A stretch of 40,429 nucleotides of DNA from Oscillospiraceae bacterium. GTDB lineage: Bacteria > Bacillota > Clostridia > Oscillospirales > Oscillospiraceae. A program made the translations under genes and the position numbers. Position 1 is the stretch's first letter. Every line of letters begins with the position of its first letter. Shown here in pieces: positions 16,521-23,753 of this stretch. Below the pieces are notes generated by a model. It searched no databases and was not told the origin of the DNA. It saw only the letters and a program-made list of their open reading frames with translations. The stretch lies in assembly GCA_016293865.1 (NCBI GenBank), contig JAEDDG010000018.1:1-40429 (forward strand). The letters run 5' to 3'.

Positions 16521-16633
16521 TGCATCTGCCGCCTGCCTTTCTGTTGACTGCATGTGCTGTGTGATGTAAAATGATCATATGTCAATGGCGGCCCCAGCCG
16601 CCTGTAAAACTTTATTCGATTGGTTGATGAACT

Positions 16634-17428
16634 ATGCGTAAGTATGCTGTTGCTGCTGCAGGGCTTTCTGCCGCTTTTGGCCTTGCCGGCTATTTCCTGA
16701 GAAAACAGGAACTTCTTGAGATGTATAACGACGGCACCGGTCTTGCGTCTGCCGGGACGCGTGGAACTGTTGTTCTTCTGGCGGTGACTGCGGCAGTGCT
16801 TGCGGCTGCACTGCTGTCTGCCGTTTTCTCCGCCCGCAATTATCGCAGTGCGCCTGCCTATGACCGTGCATTCGGAATGAAAAGCCCGGTTCTGCTCCTG
16901 CCGTATGTCATTGTCGGAGCAGCGGCGGTTGTTGCAGCTGTTCTGCACTGGCTGGAGAGCAGGGGAGCTGCTTCAGCGGTGGACGGGTGCTTTGCTGTGC
17001 TGGCGGCCCTGTCCGGTCTGTCTGTGATTGTTTCTTCATTCAGCGCATATACAACGAAGCGCGGTCTGCTGTCGCTGGCCAGTGTGATTCCGGCCGTCTT
17101 TTTCTGCTTCTGGCTTGTGCTTGTGTATAAGCAGCATGATACAAATCCGCAGCTGATCGAATATGTGTTCATGTGCCTGTCTCCGGCCGCTCTTTCGCTG
17201 AGCTTTTATTACACGGCTGGTTATGCATATGGGAAAGAGGCGCCGGGAAAGCTGATTTTCTCGCATGTACTGGCGGTCTATTTTTCGTTTCTGACATTGG
17301 CAGACGACTGGAGCAGGTCTGAGAAGCTTTTGCTTCTGGCGCTGACCTGTGCGGCTCTTCTGAATCTCTATCTCTTTGTGCGGAATATGACCCGAAAGGC
17401 TGATTCGGACCGGAAAGCGCGGCAGTGA
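16634..17428 (+). CDS. Polytopic membrane protein of unknown function
   Basis: I do not recognise the family. The 264-residue protein is almost entirely membrane-embedded, with about seven hydrophobic segments: near 5-22, 44-64, 86-106, 118-134, 145-165, 175-195 and 208-250 (the last probably two). Loops are short and the C-terminus is basic (RKADSDRKARQ). No catalytic motif is visible. The ATG has no strong ribosome binding site. It is divergent from spoIID, about 110 nt away, and the short intergenic region holds a GGCGG/CCGCC hairpin (16587-16602). Divergence from a sporulation gene is weak contextual evidence only. Confidence 0.75.
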   Translation: MRKYAVAAAGLSAAFGLAGYFLRKQELLEMYNDGTGLASAGTRGTVVLLAVTAAVLAAALLSAVFSARNYRSAPAYDRAFGMKSPVLLLPYVIVGAAAVVAAVLHWLESRGAASAVDGCFAVLAALSGLSVIVSSFSAYTTKRGLLSLASVIPAVFFCFWLVLVYKQHDTNPQLIEYVFMCLSPAALSLSFYYTAGYAYGKEAPGKLIFSHVLAVYFSFLTLADDWSRSEKLLLLALTCAALLNLYLFVRNMTRKADSDRKARQ

Positions 17429-17442
17429 CTTTGAATTGACTT

Positions 17443-17488
17443 AAAATGCGCAGAAGCTTTCGTTTTTCAGAAGCTCCTGCGCATTTTT
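17443..17488 (+). terminator. Terminator of the 16634-17428 gene
   Basis: The outer stem AAAATGCGCAG (17443-17453)/CTGCGCATTTT (17477-17487) with an inner AGCTT/AAGCT helix and a T-run. Confidence 0.85.
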
Positions 17489-17558
17489 TGCACTTAAACA
17501 AGTAAAAATAAACATAAAACGATTCTTTTTGTGCGTTTATCAGAGGATAGAGAAATGA

Positions 17559-17702
17559 TATGATATGCGACCCGCTGAAATGGTGGGACTGACGGGCAAT
17601 TGATTGGGAAGATGGATGAGAGAGAACGATTCAGCTTTCTAAGATGATGAAAAAACACCCAAAAAAGTGCGTTCAGCTCAAACAGCGGCACTTTTTTGGG
17701 TG
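17559..17702 (+). ncRNA. Possible short transcript between two terminators (weak)
   Basis: The 313-nt gap between genes (17429-17741) holds two terminators. Between them are TTTATC (17536-17541), a 17-nt spacer and TATGAT (17559-17564), so a plus-strand RNA of about 130 nt could start near 17571 and end at the hairpin 17656-17702. No convincing reading frame is present. The -35 is poor, so this is only a suggestion. Confidence 0.2.
17656..17702. terminator. Bidirectional terminator after fakA
   Basis: CACCCAAAAAAGTGC (17656-17670) pairs perfectly with GCACTTTTTTGGGTG (17688-17702). A T-rich tail follows on both strands. It sits 40 nt beyond the fakA stop and is the natural end of the Asp23-fakA operon. 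Confidence 0.88.
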
Positions 17703-17741
17703 CGGTTTTTGATTACGTTTGGATATACTTCTGAAGATGTC

Positions 17742-19379
17742 TTACTCTGCTGAAATAATGTAATGATAAACAGGCTGTCCGCCGTTAACGAGAGATACAT
17801 CCGCATCGGGCAGGGAGACAGCAATCTTTTCACGGGCCGCATCAGCAGCACTGTCTGAGACATCAGAGCCGTAATAAACAGTAATGATTTCAGGGCTGAA
17901 CTCTGTAAACTTTGCGGTAATGCCCGCAAGAAGAACATCAAAATCAGAGCTGCAGCCGACAAGTGCGCCGTCCAGCAAAGCAAGATACTCACCGGCGTGG
18001 ATGGCATGGCCGTCATAGTCACTGTCGCGGGCGGCCAGGGTGACCTGCGCCGTATGAACGCCGGCGATGGCGTCTGTAAACGTGGCAGTCAGATCGTCCT
18101 CTTCCAGTGTGGTGTCTGCACACAGCATGGCGGCGATACCCTGCGGCACGGTTTTTGAAGGAATTACAACGACTTTTTTCTCGGTCAGCGGCACGCACTG
18201 ATTTGCGGCCATGATGATGTTTTTGTTGTTGGGGAATACATAGACAATTTCGGCAGGCGTCGCTTCGATCTTCTCAAGAATGCTCTGCGTGGAAGGATTC
18301 ATTGTCTGTCCGCCGGTAATGATTCCGTCAACACCGAGACTGTTGAAAACGTCCTCCATGCCGGAGCCTGCGCAGACGGCGACAAAGCCATATTTCTTTT
18401 CGGGCTTGGCGGAAGCGCTTTTCTGTGAGTCGGATTCAATTTCCGCGCGCAGTTTTTCGTTGTGCTGCTCACGCATATTCTCAATTTTAACAGTCAGCAG
18501 AGAACCGTAAGTCAGCGCCTGGGTCAGTACAGCACCGGGGCTGTTTGTATGCACATGGACCTTGATCAGTTCATCGTCATCAACAAGCACAATGCTGTCG
18601 CCAATGCCGGACAGGTACTCGCGCAGGGTTTCCGGATTCTGGTTGTTCTCCCTGGAAACAATGAACTCCGTGCAGTAAGTAAAGACAATTTCTTCGTTGT
18701 CAAAGGCGGCAAAATCCGCTTTGTCATTGACTTCCGTACCGCTGGGAGCGGAAAATTCAATGGTTTCACCCTTCAGGGCTGCCAGCATACCTTCAAGAAT
18801 ACAGATGTATCCTTTGCCGCCGGCGTCGACAACACCGGCCTTTTTCAGTACCGGGTTCATATCCACAGTCTGAGCCAGCACATCATTGCCGACTTCGATG
18901 ACATGCTCAAGCAGAGAGATCATGTCACAGTCCGTCTGTGCAAAATCACATGCGGCATCAGCGGAAATACGGGAGACAGTTAAAATCGTGCCTTCTGTCG
19001 GCTTCATAACAGCTTTGTATGCTGCGGCAACACCTGACTGCAGGGCATCGGCAAAATCAGAGGGGGAAGCGGCGGTCATCTCTTTCAATGATTTTGCGAT
19101 TCCACGGAACAGAAGGGAGAGAATGACGCCGGAATTGCCGCGGGCGCCGCGCAGAAGTGCGTTGGCAGTCAAATCAGCGGCCTTGCTGATTGTGGTCACA
19201 TCAGCGGATTTGAGCGCTGCTGCACCGGCACCGATGGTTAAGCTCATATTGGTTCCCGTATCACCATCCGGCACGGGGAACACGTTCAGCTCATTGATCT
19301 GTTGTTTCTCTTTCTCGATGGCTGCTGCTGCATTGATCACCATATCCCTGAACAGCGTGCCTGTAACTGACTGAATCAC
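17742..19379 (-). CDS. fakA: FakA fatty-acid kinase catalytic subunit (DAK2 domain, YloV family)
   Basis: A 545-residue YloV/FakA protein. The N-terminal DAK2 kinase domain (about 1-205) carries the Mg-ATP binding Asp cluster in NVFPVPDGDTGTNMSLT and the RGARGNSGVILSLLFRG loop. The middle domain (about 215-310) and the C-terminal DegV-like domain (about 330-545, VAVCAGSGMEDVFNSLGVD) complete the family layout. With a fatty-acid-bound DegV/FakB protein it phosphorylates exogenous fatty acids to acyl-phosphates for phospholipid synthesis. The start is GTG with GGAGGG 7 nt upstream, 18 nt after the Asp23-family gene, so the two form an operon as yloU-yloV do in Bacillus. A DegV gene at 20395-21237 is a candidate partner. 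Confidence 0.95.
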   Translation of the reverse strand: MIQSVTGTLFRDMVINAAAAIEKEKQQINELNVFPVPDGDTGTNMSLTIGAGAAALKSADVTTISKAADLTANALLRGARGNSGVILSLLFRGIAKSLKEMTAASPSDFADALQSGVAAAYKAVMKPTEGTILTVSRISADAACDFAQTDCDMISLLEHVIEVGNDVLAQTVDMNPVLKKAGVVDAGGKGYICILEGMLAALKGETIEFSAPSGTEVNDKADFAAFDNEEIVFTYCTEFIVSRENNQNPETLREYLSGIGDSIVLVDDDELIKVHVHTNSPGAVLTQALTYGSLLTVKIENMREQHNEKLRAEIESDSQKSASAKPEKKYGFVAVCAGSGMEDVFNSLGVDGIITGGQTMNPSTQSILEKIEATPAEIVYVFPNNKNIIMAANQCVPLTEKKVVVIPSKTVPQGIAAMLCADTTLEEDDLTATFTDAIAGVHTAQVTLAARDSDYDGHAIHAGEYLALLDGALVGCSSDFDVLLAGITAKFTEFSPEIITVYYGSDVSDSAADAAREKIAVSLPDADVSLVNGGQPVYHYIISAE

Positions 19380-19397
19380 CTTACAACCCTCCGACGT

Positions 19398-19748
19398 TTA
19401 AAGTTCCAAAGAATCGACATAGACATCGACACTGTCGACAGCCACACCGGTTACAGAGGTGACTTTATATTTAACTTCGCTGATGATACTATGACACAGA
19501 ACCGGGATATTCACACCCTGATCGACGATAATATGCAGCTCAACTGATACGGAAGAGTTGCTGTTGTAGGTAATATACACGCCCTTGCCCATGGATTCGC
19601 GTTTGAGCAGATGGACGAGACCGTCGCTGACAGAGCGCATGGCCATGCCTTTGACGCCGAAGCAGTTGATGGCCGCTTCACCAACAAGCCGTTTGAATAC
19701 GTCGCCGGAGATGTTGATCTCACCGCGCGTACCTTCAAGATTGATCAT
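19398..19748 (-). CDS. Asp23/Gls24 family protein (YloU-like)
   Basis: A small Asp23/Gls24-domain protein. The start is the ATG giving MINLEGTRGEINIS (116 residues), because GGAGG lies 8 nt before it; the ATG 15 nt upstream overlaps that site. Family traits include GEINISGDVFKRLVGEAA near the N-terminus, GVKGMAMRS, and VELHIIVDQGVNIPVL followed by the C-terminal VTSVTGVAVDSVDVYVDSL. Homologues are linked to envelope stress and are usually encoded directly before fakA, as here. The biochemical role of this family member is not established. Confidence 0.93.
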   Translation of the reverse strand: MINLEGTRGEINISGDVFKRLVGEAAINCFGVKGMAMRSVSDGLVHLLKRESMGKGVYITYNSNSSVSVELHIIVDQGVNIPVLCHSIISEVKYKVTSVTGVAVDSVDVYVDSLEL

Positions 19749-19824
19749 GAATTTAGCCTCCATTCCACGTATGGATGATCATGCAGCTGCACATTATAAT
19801 ACAGGCATAAAAAATTCATTTAAT

Positions 19825-19853
19825 ATTATAGTATAACCAGAAGAAAACTACAA
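19825..19853 (-). promoter_or_regulatory. Sigma-A promoter of the Asp23-fakA operon
   Basis: On the minus strand: TTGTAG (complement of 19848-19853), 17 nt, TATAAT (complement of 19825-19830). A second TATAAT-like sequence nearer the gene lacks a -35. Confidence 0.65.
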
Positions 19854-19882
19854 GTCTAAATTTGCTGCCGGTATAAAAGGTA

Positions 19883-19911
19883 TTGAAATTGTTGGTAAAC
19901 AGGTGTAATAT
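19883..19911 (+). promoter_or_regulatory. Sigma-A promoter of the small membrane protein gene
   Basis: TTGAAA (19883-19888), 17 nt, TAATAT (19906-19911), about 100 nt before the start codon. It is divergent from the Asp23-fakA promoter, and the two -35 regions are only 29 nt apart. Confidence 0.6.
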
Positions 19912-20013
19912 AAACGCATAATGGTACAATAATACAGCGGTGTTTCCGGTTACAGATGAGAAGGATGCAGGCGGCATCGTTGAATCAATGCATTTTAATA
20001 ACGGAGGCTGAAA

Positions 20014-20295
20014 ATGATGAAAAAATGTGATTGCAGTTGGAAATGGATTGTCGGGATTGCAGCGGCGGTTTTTGCAGTGGCGGCGGCGGTCGCGGCGATT
20101 ATTATCTATCGCGACAGGATTGCGGCATTTTTCAGCAAACTTGGCTGCTGCTGTGCAGATGCGGCAGAAAAAATCGGCAGCGGGATTGATTCCGCAAAGG
20201 AAAAGGTCGTTGTAAAGTGCAGCAAGGCAAAGGACAAAGTATGTCCTGCATGCGAGTACACAGATGAAGAGCTGTCTGATTTTGCAGATGTCTGA
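20014..20295 (+). CDS. Small Cys-rich single-pass membrane protein, unknown
   Basis: A 93-residue protein with an excellent ribosome binding site (GGAGG, 6 nt before ATG), its own promoter and its own terminator, so it is very likely real. Residues 11-35 form one membrane helix (IVGIAAAVFAVAAAVAAIII). Cysteines occur before it (CDC), just after it (GCCC) and in the C-terminal part (KCSKAKDKVCPAC, which ends in a CxxC). The part after the helix is amphipathic and Lys/Ala-rich, then acidic. I do not recognise the family. The cysteines could bind metal or form disulfides. It lies between fakA and the DegV gene, on the opposite strand to both. Confidence 0.75.
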   Translation: MMKKCDCSWKWIVGIAAAVFAVAAAVAAIIIYRDRIAAFFSKLGCCCADAAEKIGSGIDSAKEKVVVKCSKAKDKVCPACEYTDEELSDFADV

Positions 20296-20322
20296 TTAAA
20301 AGCAGAAGAGTACCTGAAAAGC

Positions 20323-20358
20323 AAACGTCCGGAGCGCGTAAACGCTTCGGACGTTTTT
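20323..20358. terminator. Terminator between the small membrane protein and degV
   Basis: The stem AAACGTCCGGAGCG (20323-20336)/CGCTTCGGACGTTT (20343-20356), with one G-U pair, runs into seven T on the plus strand. On the minus strand a weaker T-rich tail follows, so it may also end the DegV transcript. Confidence 0.85.
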
Positions 20359-20394
20359 TTGTTTTCCTTTGAAAGAGAAACGCACCTGAGAGGA

Positions 20395-21237
20395 TTACTT
20401 CCGGTAGAAGAGTATGCCGAGCGTGCCGGGTCCGCAGTGATTGGAAATGGTGCAGCCGGCGCGGCTGTGGATGATCTCATCAAAATGCATAATGCTTCTG
20501 ATTTCATCCTCAACAGCCTGGCGTGTTTCGTCGGAAGTGGTGGTACAGGTCACAAAGATGCGGCGCGGGTCAATATCATCCCGGCCCTGCAGCCTGTCGC
20601 GGACATACTGAAGGATAACCTTGTCAATGCTGCCGCGGTATTTTTTGCCGACTTCCATTTTGCCGTTGCGTACTTCAATGCAGGGTTTCAGACGCAGGAT
20701 GTTTGCCCCCAGCGCGGTAACGCCGGAGCATCGGCCGCCTTTCCAGAGATATTTCAGCGTGTCAAGAACAAAGCTGGCCTCTACCTTTGCTGTCATGGCT
20801 TCCAGAGCCGCGGCAATTTCCGATGCCGCCATACCCTGTTCGGCCATCAGGGCGGCGTCCAGCACGAGGTGGCCGCTGCCTGTGGACAGGTTGCGTGAGT
20901 CGATCACATAGACATTTTCCAGCTCTTCTGCGGCGATTCGGGCATTCTGGACGCAAGTCGAAAACTCACTGCTGATCCCAATGTGTATGACTGCGTCGTA
21001 GGACCTGAGATTTTCCTGAAAGACATCCATGTACTGCTGCAGATTCGCGGCGGCCGTGCTGCAGACGCCTGCGCCGCTTTCCACATAGTCAAAAATGTCC
21101 TGGGGGACAATCTCCAGCCCATCCAGATAGGAGCGATCGCCTTTGACAATGGAAAGGGGGACGATCTGGATGTTGTGCTGCTCGATCAGCTCCTGCGGAA
21201 GATCACAGGTGCTGTCTGCGGTGATTCTTATTTTCAT
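20395..21237 (-). CDS. DegV family fatty-acid-binding protein (FakB-like)
   Basis: A 280-residue two-lobed DegV protein. The N-terminal lobe starts with ITADSTCDLP and contains GAGVCSTAAAN, where DegV proteins hold the lipid carboxylate. The middle has VIDSRNLSTGSGHLVLDAA and YLWKGGRCSG (the family YLxKGGR motif). The C-terminal motif is SNHCGPGTLGILFY. Homologues bind a fatty acid and present it to FakA for phosphorylation. With fakA 1 kb away on the same strand, it is a plausible FakB partner, although it is transcribed separately. GGGAGGG precedes the ATG. The only -10 visible upstream (TACAAT on the minus strand near 21265) lacks a good -35. Confidence 0.93.
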   Translation of the reverse strand: MKIRITADSTCDLPQELIEQHNIQIVPLSIVKGDRSYLDGLEIVPQDIFDYVESGAGVCSTAAANLQQYMDVFQENLRSYDAVIHIGISSEFSTCVQNARIAAEELENVYVIDSRNLSTGSGHLVLDAALMAEQGMAASEIAAALEAMTAKVEASFVLDTLKYLWKGGRCSGVTALGANILRLKPCIEVRNGKMEVGKKYRGSIDKVILQYVRDRLQGRDDIDPRRIFVTCTTTSDETRQAVEDEIRSIMHFDEIIHSRAGCTISNHCGPGTLGILFYRK

Positions 21238-21300
21238 AAGATTATTCCCTCCCTATATGGGAAATTGTAGCACAGAATATGCAGAAATGGAACAGTTTTT

Positions 21301-22800
21301 TTAATATGGTTCAGGTTTGGCCCAGCCGCGGCTTCTGCCGACAGCCCTGTGCCAGCCCTGAAGAAGCGCCTGCCGCCGGTCAGATGGCATTTCCGGGATA
21401 AAGTGCCGGTGCGCATCGCAGATGTGCGCAGTCAGCTCCCCGGCGTCCTTCCATACGCCGGTACAGAGTCCTGCCAGAAAAGCGGCGCCCATGGCGGTCG
21501 TTTCCATCACCGGCGGGCGGGACACGGTCTTGCCCAGTATATCCGCCTGGAACTGCATCAGGAAGTTATTGGCAGACGCACCGCCATCCACATTCAGCTC
21601 GGAGAGACTGCTGCCGGTGTCGTTCTCCATGGCCTCCATCAGGTCGCAGATCTGATACGCGATGGCCTCAAGCGAGGCCCGCACAATCTGTGCGCGTCCG
21701 GTACCGCGTGTCAGACCGACAATGCAGCCGCGCGCATACATATCCCAATACGGCGCACCGATGCCGGTGAAGGCCGGAACGAGATACACGCCGCCGGTAT
21801 CGGGAACAGAGCTTGCAACAGCTTCTGAGTCTGCACTGGATTCAAAAAAGCGCAGCTCATCGCGCAGCCACTGCACGACGGAACCGCCGCAAAAGACGCT
21901 GCCCTCCAGCGCGTACTGCACATGCCCATCCGGGCTGCAGGCAATGGTGGCCAGAAGGCCGTTTTTGCTTTCCACGGGGACAGCGCCCGTATTGAACAGA
22001 AGAAAACATCCGGTGCCGTATGTGTTTTTAGCAGAGCCTGCGCTGAAGCAGCCCTGACCAAACAGGGCAGCCTGCTGGTCGCCAGCGACGCCTGCAATGG
22101 GAATATCGGCGCCCAGCAGGGAGGTATAGCCGAAATAGTGAATGGATGGGCGGACTTCAGGCAGAATTGCTCTGGGAATGTCGAGCTCTCTCAGAAGCCT
22201 GTCGTCCCAATCCAGTGTGTGAATATTGAAAATCATAGTACGGCTGGCATTGGTCAGATCCGTTGCGTGAACGTGGCCTTCGGTCAGTTTCCAGATCAGC
22301 CAGGTGTCGACAGTGCCGAAAAGCACGTCGCCGTTTTCTGCCTTTTCGCGTACGCCGGGCACATTGTCCAGAATCCACCTGATTTTGGTTCCGGAAAAAT
22401 AAGCGTCCGGGATCAGGCCGGTGGCGTCGTGGATTGCTTCGCTCAGACCGCGGCTGATCAGCTCGTCCACAATGGGCGCTGTCCGGCGGCACTGCCAGAC
22501 AATGGCGTTGCAGACGGGCAGGCCGGTTTTTCTGTCCCACATGATTGTCGTCTCACGCTGGTTTGAGATGCCGATGGCGGCAATATCGTGCGGATCAATG
22601 CCGCTGCGGTTGATGGCCTCCGTCATAACAGCGTATTGGGTCGACCAGATTTCCAGAGGGTCCTGCTCAACCCAGCCGGACTGCGGATAGTACTGCGTAA
22701 ATTCCCGCTGCGCGGAAGAGAGAATGTTGTGTGCACTGTCAAACAGGATGGCACGCGAGCTTGTCGTGCCCTGATCAAGGGCGAGAATATACTGTTTCAT
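21301..22800 (-). CDS. glpK: Glycerol kinase
   Basis: A 499-residue FGGY-family kinase that makes sn-glycerol 3-phosphate from glycerol and ATP. The start MKQYILALDQ is set by GGAGG 7 nt upstream; the frame extends 20 codons further but without a site. The N-terminal ATPase motif is LALDQGTTSSRAILFD, then GISNQRETT (substrate region), GIAGDQQAALFGQGCF and the C-terminal adenosine-binding LNVDGGASANNFLMQ. No glycerol facilitator or glycerol-3-phosphate dehydrogenase lies nearby. Glycerol 3-phosphate is the acceptor for the acyl-phosphate made by the FakA route, so there is a loose metabolic link to the neighbouring genes (inference). Confidence 0.97.
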   Translation of the reverse strand: MKQYILALDQGTTSSRAILFDSAHNILSSAQREFTQYYPQSGWVEQDPLEIWSTQYAVMTEAINRSGIDPHDIAAIGISNQRETTIMWDRKTGLPVCNAIVWQCRRTAPIVDELISRGLSEAIHDATGLIPDAYFSGTKIRWILDNVPGVREKAENGDVLFGTVDTWLIWKLTEGHVHATDLTNASRTMIFNIHTLDWDDRLLRELDIPRAILPEVRPSIHYFGYTSLLGADIPIAGVAGDQQAALFGQGCFSAGSAKNTYGTGCFLLFNTGAVPVESKNGLLATIACSPDGHVQYALEGSVFCGGSVVQWLRDELRFFESSADSEAVASSVPDTGGVYLVPAFTGIGAPYWDMYARGCIVGLTRGTGRAQIVRASLEAIAYQICDLMEAMENDTGSSLSELNVDGGASANNFLMQFQADILGKTVSRPPVMETTAMGAAFLAGLCTGVWKDAGELTAHICDAHRHFIPEMPSDRRQALLQGWHRAVGRSRGWAKPEPY

Positions 22801-22831
22801 GCCATAGCCTCCAGATTCCTGTAATGAACCT

Positions 22832-22860
22832 ATGTTATCGTGCCTGCCGCGGCTTGTCAA
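22832..22860 (-). promoter_or_regulatory. Sigma-A promoter of glpK
   Basis: On the minus strand: TTGACA (complement of 22855-22860), 17 nt, TAACAT (complement of 22832-22837), with a leader of about 25 nt. This supports the start at 22800. Confidence 0.75.
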
Positions 22861-22884
22861 CAGTCCTGCACAGGCAGAGACAGA

Positions 22885-22917
22885 AAAACACCGGCATCAG
22901 AACGATGCCGGTGTTTT
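22885..22917 (-). terminator. Terminator of rplU-rpmA
   Basis: AAAACACCGGCATC (22885-22898) pairs perfectly with GATGCCGGTGTTTT (22904-22917) around a 5-nt loop. On the minus strand the hairpin ends in GTGTTTTTC. Confidence 0.85.
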
Positions 22918-22925
22918 ATATCTGC

Positions 22926-23189
22926 TTACTGTGCGATCTCCTCGTAAACGGAGACACACTTCTTGTCGCGGCCCATGCGCTCAAAACGGACAATGCCGTC
23001 CTTCATGGCAAAGAGCGTATCGTCACTGCCCTTGCCGACGTTGGTGCCGGGATGGATTTTCGTGCCGCGCTGGCGGACAAGGATATTGCCGGCCAGAACG
23101 AACTGACCATCAGCTCTCTTGGCGCCAAGACGCTTTGATTCGCTGTCGCGGCCGTTCTTCGTGGAACCCATACCTTTTTTATGTGCCAT
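22926..23189 (-). CDS. rpmA: 50S ribosomal protein L27
   Basis: An 87-residue L27 with the signature MAHKKGMGSTKNGRDS and VLAGNILVRQRGT. GGAGGTG precedes the ATG. It starts directly at the mature-type N-terminus: the cleavable N-terminal extension of many Firmicute L27 proteins (ending in LQFFA just before the SKKG) is absent. In agreement, the Prp protease gene (ysxB) that normally sits between rplU and rpmA is missing, and the two genes are 49 nt apart. Obg, often next, is not present; the operon ends in a terminator. Confidence 0.98.
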   Translation of the reverse strand: MAHKKGMGSTKNGRDSESKRLGAKRADGQFVLAGNILVRQRGTKIHPGTNVGKGSDDTLFAMKDGIVRFERMGRDKKCVSVYEEIAQ

Positions 23190-23238
23190 GTGTGTTACAC
23201 CTCCAAATCAAAGTGTGGTAAAAAGGGGAGCAGGAAGG

Positions 23239-23550
23239 TCAGGCGATCTCGTTGATCTGAACCTTCGTGTACGGCTGTCTGTGACCCTGCTTCCTGCGGT
23301 AGTTCTTTTTGGGGCGCATCTTGTAGACGATGACCTTCTTGCCTTTGCCGTTTTTCACGACAGTGCCGGTGACCTTTGCGCCTTCGACGTACGGTGCGCC
23401 GAATGTGCTGGCGTCGTCGTCATAGATGGCAAGGACCTTGTCGAAGGTAATGGCGTCCTCCGCCTCGACAGGGAGCTTTTCGACGAAAATGGTGTCGCCC
23501 GCGGTAACGCGGTACTGCTTTCCGCCTGTTTCGATAACTGCATACTTCAT
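23239..23550 (-). CDS. rplU: 50S ribosomal protein L21
   Basis: A 103-residue L21, the usual length, with the N-terminal MKYAVIETGGKQYRVTAGD and the C-terminal basic signature MRPKKNYRRKQGHRQPYTKV. GAGGTG lies 7 nt before the ATG. First gene of the rplU-rpmA operon, preceded by a structured leader. Binds 23S rRNA in the large subunit. Confidence 0.98.
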   Translation of the reverse strand: MKYAVIETGGKQYRVTAGDTIFVEKLPVEAEDAITFDKVLAIYDDDASTFGAPYVEGAKVTGTVVKNGKGKKVIVYKMRPKKNYRRKQGHRQPYTKVQINEIA

Positions 23551-23637
23551 GTTTTTTCACCTCTTACATATAGAGACTCGCTTTTATAGGCGCAGCGTAC
23601 AGACGCTGACTTAAGGCCCACTCAATGCGGCCATGTT
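23551..23637 (-). ncRNA. L21 leader-like 5' UTR of rplU
   Basis: The stretch of about 85 nt between the promoter and rplU contains a hairpin CAGCGT-ACAG-ACGCTG (23600-23615) and further pairing potential (GGCCGC near 23625 with flanking GGCC). Position and layout match the L21 leader known in Firmicutes, which is thought to mediate autoregulation by L21. I could not check the covariance model. Confidence 0.5.
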
Positions 23638-23666
23638 AGTTTATCATCAATACCCTGTAAAGTCAA
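23638..23666 (-). promoter_or_regulatory. Sigma-A promoter of rplU-rpmA
   Basis: On the minus strand: TTGACT (complement of 23661-23666), 17 nt, TAAACT (complement of 23638-23643). Confidence 0.72.
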
Positions 23667-23717
23667 TAAAAATCTGCGGAAAAATCTCTTTTTCGTGGAT
23701 TCAGGAGCAGAAAACGG

Positions 23718-23744
23718 CAGGAGTCCGGAAAACCCGGACTCCTG
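23718..23744 (-). terminator. Terminator of ackA
   Basis: CAGGAGTCCGG (23718-23728) pairs perfectly with CCGGACTCCTG (23734-23744) 9 nt after the ackA stop. The minus-strand tail is CCGTTTTC, so the U-run is short. Confidence 0.7.
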
Positions 23745-23753
23745 TACAGCAAT

